Below the pieces are notes generated by a model that saw only the letters and a program-made list of their open reading frames with translations, made no database searches and had not been told where the DNA came from. Below, in pieces: positions 47,001 to 64,000 of a stretch of DNA of 64,000 bases; position 1 is the stretch's first letter, and the number at the start of each line of letters is the position of its first letter. Both the position numbers and the translations under genes were made by a program. This DNA is from Carya illinoinensis (lineage: Eukaryota; Streptophyta; Magnoliopsida; Fagales; Juglandaceae). The stretch covers positions 32,204,501 to 32,268,500 of the forward strand of contig NC_056755.1 in assembly GCF_018687715.1 (NCBI RefSeq). Direction: 5' to 3'.

Positions 47001-49330
47001 CTTTTTGAAAAATCCGGCCTCTTTTCAGCGATTCCGCCGCCACCCACGGCCAACCACCACTTCCAATAGCTTCACAACCATCCTTAGACCATTCCCTATC
47101 AATCCCAAGCCCTAGTTTGTCCCCGTTCAAAAGTGGGTTTTTCACAACCCACGGCCACAGTGAATTTTCACTGTGACGTTGCTTTTTCGGCGCCGTTTGC
47201 AACGCCGCGTGTTTTCTAAAATTGCCATATAGCGCTGTAAGTATTTTCCAAACCCTATTTTCAGATTTAAATATATATTGCTCTTTCAATTAATTAATCT
47301 GCTGGTTGGTTGATTCCGGACTGAGTCCGAGGAGTTCGGGGGTCGGGTGGATGGAGGACGGAGTTGCTTGATTTATTGTTTTATGGTTGGTTGTTTGTTT
47401 TGTGCATTGATAATTGCATTTGCATGGTGCATGCACGTGTATTTTATTTTATTTGAGAAACCCTGTTTTGCTGGCGTGATTGGATTTTCGGGTGCGTGTG
47501 TCTCACGAGCCCAAGCCGGGATGAGTTATTATCTCGGTGGAGCTCATCTGGTCACTCGGGAGTGGATAATACTGAGTGACTTCCCCTGAGTTGTCGCTGG
47601 GCGACGACGGGAGCGGGGCTAGAGGATGGCCCGGCCAGGTACGCGCGGGGCGCGAGTCTGGGCATCGCTCTACTCACCGACTCCGTGGCCCTTCGCTGGC
47701 GAGAGCTAGAGGATGGCCTGGCCAGGTATGCGCAGGGCGCGAGTCTGGGCATCGCTCGTTTAGGTGTCACATGCGTAGTCGTTACCTGCGGTGTGGCACG
47801 GAGCCAGGGTGTGCGGATGATCCCTAGGGGAGATCATGGTGCATGCATAACCGGTTTGTTTTTATGGTTTTTGGATGCGGGCCATTTTTTGGGAAAATGA
47901 CGAGTTTTGGTTTTGAGGCTTTTGATCCATTTTCTGGGAAAATGGTGGTTTGGGCCATTATCTAGGATAATGGCGAGGCGTGGTTTTTAAGAATATGTTT
48001 TTATTGGGCCAAATGGGTTTTTGGCGTGCGTGGGAAAAAAATGTGGTTTTGCGGGGCATGTGCATTGGTTTTTCTTGCATCCATGTTGTTTGAGTTCTAT
48101 GTGTTTTTATCTGGTGGTGTTTGGGTTTTACTTACCTGCGGTACCATTTTTTATTCCGTAGCTTTTGGTGCAGAGTTCGAGGAGGAGGAGGAGGAGGCTG
48201 AGCCCGAGCCCGAGGATGCGGCTCCGCCGGGTTGCTGATGCTTTGCTTTAAATTTGGTTTAAAACTGTATTTGTGTTTTTGTAATATTTTATCTATGTAC
48301 GTTTTAAACAGCTTGTATTGCGTTAAGAACAATTCTGGTACGTAGTTATGACTTTCGTTATCCGCTGCGTGTTTCTTCGTGCACATATGTTACTTTTGCA
48401 CACACTTGGCACCCGTCGATAGGATGGTGACCCGGGTTGTCACCATCCGGACGTCTCGATTTCCCCGTGTCCGTGCGTGGGGATTTGGGGGCGTCACATT
48501 GACCACCTTATGGCAGCTAGAATTATCAAAGAAACTCACTACCCAAAATGGCTTTCAAACATAATTCTCGTGAGGAAGTCCGATGAAAAATGGTGAATGC
48601 ACGTGGATTTCACTAATCTTAATAAAGCCTACCCAAAGGATAACTTTCCATTACCCTGAATCAACCTAATTGTAGACTCCACCGCAGGACATCGAATTTT
48701 AAGTTTTATGGACACCTGGGTATAACCAAATCTGGATGAGCCAAGCCAATTAGGAAAAAGCAGCATTCATAACCGACCAAGGGTTATATTGCTACCCAGT
48801 GATGCCTTTCGGCTTAAAGAATGCCGACACAATGTACCAAAGATTGGTGGACAGAATGTTTAAAGAACATATTAGGCAAAATATGGAAGTATATGTTGAT
48901 AATTTGTTAGTCAACAACAAAGAGTAGGAAAAGCATGTAGAAGACCTAAGGGAAGCATTTAGTGTGTTACGACAATATAAAATGAAACTTATCCCTACAA
49001 AATGTGCATTTGAGTTGCATGGGTAAGTTCTTGAGCTTTATATTGTCTCAAAGAGGGGTTGAAGCTAATCCAAAAAAGGTCCAGGTGATTTTTGAAATGG
49101 GACTGCCAAGGAACCTCAATGAAGTACAAAGGCGGGAGAATAGCGACACTCAATAGGTTCATATCAAGGTCAATACACAGGTGGCTACCATTCTTTCGAG
49201 TCTTGCGGAAGGTACAAAATTGAAACACTCAGGTATGGAAGGACATTCGGACAACTCAAAAAATACTTTTGGCACCCCCCACTCTTAAGCCAAAGCAAGC
49301 AGGAGAGAGCAAGTAAAGCCTAAAGGTTCA
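44003..49330 (+). pseudogene. Decayed Ty3/gypsy Tat-type retrotransposon, split by a solo LTR
   Basis: A primer-site-like TTGGCGCTGTATGTGAG lies at 44005-44021 (tRNA-Asp type, as in Tat/Athila elements). Gag follows at 44.4-44.8 kb (PLTLKGVTRGWFRALQPGSI, ATYLLIVKQKDESLKAYLAR). The region before protease is at 45.36-45.58 kb (PTKQPK, HDDALVV), then protease (RILVDNGSWIDILFWDAF) at about 45.58-45.64 kb. A solo LTR interrupts at 46335-48498. Reverse transcriptase resumes at 48.5-49.1 kb (HYPKWLSNIILVRKSDEKW, FMDTW, MPFGLKNADTMYQRLVD, MEVYVDNLL; the usual YVDD is YVDN). Many stops and shifts occur. RNase H and integrase are absent, so it is truncated at about 49.3 kb as well as decayed. No paired LTRs were found. 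Confidence 0.85.
46335..48498 (+). mobile_element. Solo LTR of the LARD-like family (2164 bp)
   Basis: It starts TGTGATGACCCGC and ends GGGGGCGTCACA, the same ends as the LTRs at 24.5 and 30.5 kb but reversed, so its sense is the plus strand. The 5-bp duplication TTGAC lies at 46330-46334 and 48499-48503. There is no interior and no second LTR, so it arose by LTR-LTR recombination. It is visibly more diverged from the other two LTRs than they are from each other. It interrupts the gypsy polyprotein just before the reverse-transcriptase domain. A long pyrimidine run spans 46540-46665. Confidence 0.92.
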
Positions 49331-51377
49331 GGCTAAAAGCCTAAAAAGGTTCTAGACTTCTGGTTTTTGTTGGTTGTCATAGTTTTGACATACTTCACTG
49401 GTGAATGTAGACGCTATTTTGTAGTGTGTCAACTAATTAAGTACTTTCTTGTTCTGCTCATTTTGTTTAGTGCTAGGTGACTATGTATTGCCGACTTCAC
49501 TTCGAGTCCATATTCCCAGCTTGAAAAAATAATAATAATAATAAAAACAGAGTCCATGTTCCCATGCATGATATTATCGTTACATTATTTGAGTAATGTT
49601 TCCCATCAAAAAAAGTTATTTGAATAATGTTAATATGCCTTCTAATTTATATTACTCTTATTTTATTCTCTTCATGTGATATTACAATATAATTTCACGT
49701 GACTTATTAAAAAAATTTAAAACACATAAAAATCATCATCTTTTTGTATTTTCAGGCACAATTTTCTTTTGAATATATATTTTTAATTTCTTATTAAGTT
49801 ACAATGTGGTGTCACATCAAAGAGACAATAAGAGCGGAGTAGAATAAACCACGTGACACCATATTATGGTGACACTATCAAGGAAAGGAAACAATGTGTA
49901 ATGAATTTGAGAGCATGGTAACATTACTTTTGTTATTTTTGGCTAAAGTTTCCATCATCTATACTCAGTTACGTGTATATATCTCCAGTCAGTCCTTTCA
50001 CACAAATCTGTTCAAACTCCAGACTAGTGAAGGAGAAATGAAAATGTCACATGCAACTTTAATCTCACTCCCATCACATTATTTTGGCGTAGACATTATC
50101 CATTATTAAGCCTTGAAATTTTTTAAGATTTAAAGACGAATACACCGGCATATCACCACAGGTATGACACTACGATAAGAGTATTCGATATACAGCATAA
50201 CTCCAAGCAAAATATAACCACCATCAACCATTTATTATTGCCTATATTTATGTGGGGAAAAAAAAAAAAAAAAAACCGTAGAACAAAGTATAGAAAATTT
50301 GCATGCTAAAAGCCAGCGCTAAATGCATGAGAAACTTGGATTGCAGAACAAGAGAAAACAACCCAAGTTTTCTTTCCCCTTTTTTTCCTCTTTTTTTTTC
50401 TTTTTTTTTTTAATGTCGGATAACCTCCAAGACAGGGCTGACGGATCCCTTTAAAATAAACCCCAATTCCGTACACCACACCTTCCAAAATTTCCTTACA
50501 TTAAATCTTTTCACCTATTTTTTCCTTGGGATATAAAAGAAACATTGCAAATAAAAATAAGAGGAACATCAAATCAAAAGCACCTAATATTCCCAACACA
50601 AGCATGCAGTCATATAAAGACTTGATACGACAGATTTGACTGAACTTCATGGGAATTAACAGCCACTAAAGCGTGATTACTCCCTCACTTCAGAAAAACC
50701 GCATACTACAAAATCGGAATAAACCATTGGAGTTTGGCAGAGCAAGAGGGGTTATATAAATTGTAAATGTTGAGCCGCTCAAAGGATATACATAAATTTC
50801 CAACAAAGTAAATTAAAACATAACTATTTCAAGAAAGAAAAAAGATGCAAAGAATATTCAGGACAACCCAGCAGCAACTCAAAGATTAAAGGCATCTGCG
50901 CCCAGCATAATGTGTATAAAAATTTGGGAACAAAGAAAGTGGAAAGGACCTAAAGAGGCATATGAACACATTGGCCAATTTACGTTGCCAAGTTTTGGCC
51001 CTACAAGTTGAGAAACATTGTAAGACATCATGAAGTCAGCGAAACGATCACAGTTAAACAGGATAAAAAGTTGAAACATTGTAGCCAGAGAATAGAGAAG
51101 CCATACAAAGATAACCGACCTGAGAGCCCGCGCCTGGAATCAGTTCAGATGAAACTTAGTTTTTCACATTTGATTCAACTCGTCTTGTTTATGGCTAGGA
51201 GTGCGCAAATCCAAACCCCGAATCCCCTGAATTTCAAGTCCCAACAACTCAATTCCAACTTCCTTTACAACTCAACTCCAAGCAAACCTATGCCTACAGC
51301 ATGCATAATAGCACACAAGAATTTGTACTTTTTTACAAAGGTGCACCAAGATAAGCATTTAATAATGATCCCTCTTA
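49331..51377. other. Intergenic DNA and 3' side of the kinase gene
   Basis: AT-rich with an ATA microsatellite (49526-49545), an A run at 50258-50274, and a T-rich run at 50373-50412 followed by AATGTCGGATAACCTCC, which resembles 27-60. The minus-strand 3' UTR of the casein kinase should lie just below 51378. No other gene was seen. Confidence 0.45.
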
Positions 51378-61297
<9,920 letters not shown>

Positions 61298-61680
61298 TTA
61301 CACAACGGAAATTTTGAAACCCTAGCTAAAACTCCAAAACCTAATTTACGGAAAAAATATATAAAAAAATTGTTTACGCAGAGAAAGCACGCGAATCTGG
61401 GCCGAAGGATACAAATAGAAAACCCCGAGAAAAAGCTCCAAAACCAGTCGAGGGGAAATCGAGCCGAATAGAACCAAAAAAGTGAGAAAAAAAAAAAATG
61501 AAGATCTAGGGTTAGAAGCTACTTTCGTGGTAATTCCCTTTCGGGAGTTGATTCTAGGGTTAGATTAGAGTAGATTTCAGAACAGAAAAGGAAAAAGAAA
61601 AAAAAAGTGAGCGACATTAATATCTGGTTAGTTTCTCAGGCATTGTGGAGCTATACGATCCGGTCACCTTGAACAAACCA
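61298..61680 (-). promoter_or_regulatory. Casein kinase 5' leader and proximal promoter
   Basis: Upstream of the ATG on the minus strand is an A/C-rich stretch with two CCCTAGAA/CCTAG-type words (near 61510 and 61555), then a GC-richer block at 61730-61890 with CACGTG near 61856, a G-box core. A plausible transcription start lies between, but no TATA box is clear. Confidence 0.35.
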
Positions 61681-61899
61681 AAGCCTCCCTCTGGTGCGTC
61701 CCCGTGTGTGTGATTCTTCTTACCAAATTTTCTTTTTTGTTTCCATTTCTTGGGAAAATGCTTGGCCACGCGTGTTCGGTACGCGTGGCAAAGGTCTCTC
61801 GAATGAAGGTGGGGACAGCGAGGCTTTTGCGCCGCTGTTCAGTGGGGCCCGTGTCACGTGACTTTTTCTACCGGGAGCACGTCGGCACCTGATCGGACA

Positions 61900-64000
61900 G
61901 ATAAGTTGAAAATCAATTGATAATCTAAAGTTTGGAATAGTTTATTTATTCAATAATCCTTGTCGGAGCAACATCTAAATAAAAATATAATAATAATCAG
62001 TATCAAATTAAGAGTTTCGATTATAAGACGAAATAATTTTAGATAAAAAAATAAAAATTAAATAAAATATTATTATTATTATTATTATTTTGATATTTAA
62101 AAAAGTTAAATTAAAATTTAAAAAAGTTAAATTATTTATTATATTTTGTATAAAAATTTAAAAAAATTGTAATAATAAAATAAAATAAATTGAGATAAAG
62201 TAAAATCACCTCTCAATCCAAACGAGGCCATCCCACATACACGAAAAATTAAAAAAACAACTAATTTTATTTTTCATCTTTTATAACGAAATTATGCTAT
62301 TTATAGGTCTAATATAGAATATTTTTTTTTACAAGAAAAAAAAACATATATTTATTAGAAAAAAAATATATAAAAAAAATGATAATATGACTATTAAATA
62401 TGTCTATCAAATATGTTTACTCATATATTTTTTATTTTTTCTTAATAATTAAAGATATTTAAAAAATAGTTAAAAAAATAAAATAAAATAAACTCATTTG
62501 TATCTATATGCATATTTGGTTAGGCACTAGGCACATTTGTTAGGCACTCTGGCCTTGTCCAATGTATAATACATCACTTCCTATTATATTTGGTAGAGAA
62601 AAAATTTACGATTGAGCAAGGGTACGAACCATAGAACGCTATATGATTCGGTGATGTCGGGGAGAGATTCACCACCTACTTTACGTATTATATTTATTAA
62701 TTACGTTCTTGAGAAAGATATTAAATTATTAAGAGCATTTATGGCTTCATAATCATCCAACATATATATTAAGAAAATTTTTTTAATAAAACAACTTTTC
62801 GTGTTATGTTATATGTAATGTTTTCCAATTTTAAATCTTTAACCTAATCATTTTCTAAACACAAAACTCAATCTAATTTTTCTAGACTTCCAAAATAAAA
62901 TATAAAAAAGAATATAACTTTTTTAAATTTTTAAAACAAATTATATTGAAATAGTTTTTAACTTTATAATATTTATATTATATTTTTTCTCTCATTTCTC
63001 AAAATTCAATAAAATATTTTAATTCAAATCATTTAATTAATATTAACAAACAATTTCATTACTATTAATAGAATTCTGAAATATTCCGAGTGTTTAAACA
63101 ATCCCTCAGTCTCTCTCCCTCTCACTGTCGCCCCCAGTCTCAAGTATCTCTCTATCTCTCTCGTCATGGGTGATTGGCAAATGGCTTAGAAGCTAATCTG
63201 TCATCCGGCATCCAGACAAGGGCACCTGGCCACCCCGGGGGCCTCTCTCTCTCTCTCTCTCTCAGGGAGGTGCAGACAGTACCCCTAGTGTTTAGGCAAA
63301 AATCTTCTCTAAAACTTCTCTGGAATTAAACGAAGTATACAGAAGTCTTCATATTAATTCTAAAAGCATCTATATTGATCTATATATATGCACATATAAA
63401 GTCTTATTTGTATAATATGAGTTTAAATTTATCTATATTAAATTATGCATCTATATTAATATATGTATATACATATGCATAAATCAATGTGGATACTTTA
63501 TTCAAAAGATGGGAAAGTAAAGATGCATATGCTAGTCTGCTTGGTCAGTGCCACCACAATATATAATGATAGGAGAATAGAAACAAAGATTTGAGATCTA
63601 AATCAAGCAAATACCAGTCACATTCCATAATAATACAGAGAGAGAAAAGAAAAAGAGATAAGGAAAACAAATACCTTAATAGGACTAGGATGAGGTTGGT
63701 ACGTAATGCAAGGAGCGACAGTATTTTTTGTCTCTTCTTCTCACTCATCACTTGACATCGACTTCTGAGTAATTTAATTGAATATGCAGTCTTAACTTTA
63801 GATAATGTAAGATAAAGTTTTCATGAGAAAAAACAAGGTGAGTTAAAATATACAAATAATCTAATATTTGTTCATGAGATTTGTTTATTATCATTGTAAA
63901 GTTCAGTTAGTTGACTTAAAATTGTGTTTTTTTAATAGAAATTTACTATAGGAAAAACTTTACTGTCGGTCGAGCTCTTCGTACTCAAATAATAGCATTT
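61900..64000. other. AT-rich intergenic DNA
   Basis: No gene was recognised. At 62040-62230 the sequence ends TCAATCCAAACGAGGCC and has an ATT microsatellite (62070-62088). Its right end resembles the MITE termini near 9.2 kb and may be a truncated copy. CT repeats lie at 63110-63160 and 63243-63264. The minus-strand frame at 63545-63751 is low complexity. Confidence 0.4.

Noticed and set aside
46549..47289. 246-codon minus-strand open frame in the solo LTR
   Set aside because: It is antisense to the LTR, its C-terminal third is a Lys/Glu run from a simple pyrimidine tract, and the same region is broken in the two other LTRs of the family. Likely a chance frame in GC-rich sequence.
63243..63264. 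CRISPR-like or regulatory repeat array
   Set aside because: It is a simple CT microsatellite with no spacers. No CRISPR array was seen, and none is expected in a plant nuclear genome.

Overview
The window is nuclear DNA from a flowering plant, most likely a woody eudicot. Genes have many short exons with GT-AG introns, the background is AT-rich, and every major plant transposon class is present. I cannot name the species. Nothing prokaryotic, organellar, CRISPR-like or viral was seen.

Three host genes are readable. (1) 2.1-6.0 kb, + strand: the 3' five coding exons of a TRB/single-Myb-histone telomere-repeat-binding protein; the exon(s) for the N-terminal Myb domain are not in the window. 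(2) 34.9-42.3 kb, + strand: a complete 16-exon DGAT1 gene (520 codons), the acyl-CoA:diacylglycerol acyltransferase that makes storage triacylglycerol in the ER. (3) 51.4-61.3 kb, - strand: a complete 14-exon casein kinase I-like gene (467 codons). The exon phases of all three close without error. DGAT1 and the kinase are convergent.

The rest is mostly mobile DNA. 0-6 kb: LINE, LTR and poly(A)-tailed scraps in the introns of the TRB gene. 6-12.3 kb: a decayed Ty1/copia element (- strand) and MITE-like elements. 12.3-34.5 kb: an old direct duplication of a roughly 2 kb segment, opened by later insertions. Copy A holds an 8.2 kb Mutator-like element with a dead FAR1/MURA transposase and a 0.95 kb Helitron. 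Copy B holds an 8.1 kb LTR retrotransposon with 2.1 kb LTRs and an almost non-coding interior, plus a tRNA-derived SINE. Each copy serves as the empty site for the insertions in the other, so boundaries and target-site duplications can be read directly. 44-49.3 kb: a decayed Ty3/gypsy Tat-type element split by a solo LTR of the same family as the 8.1 kb element, in opposite orientation. 53.9-59.2 kb: two LINEs inside one kinase intron, which they expand to about 6 kb.

No new multi-gene system was found. The most informative features are the two-copy insertion record, the LARD-like retrotransposon family, the dead FAR1-type MULE, and a set of very short target-site-duplicating insertions in the TRB introns.
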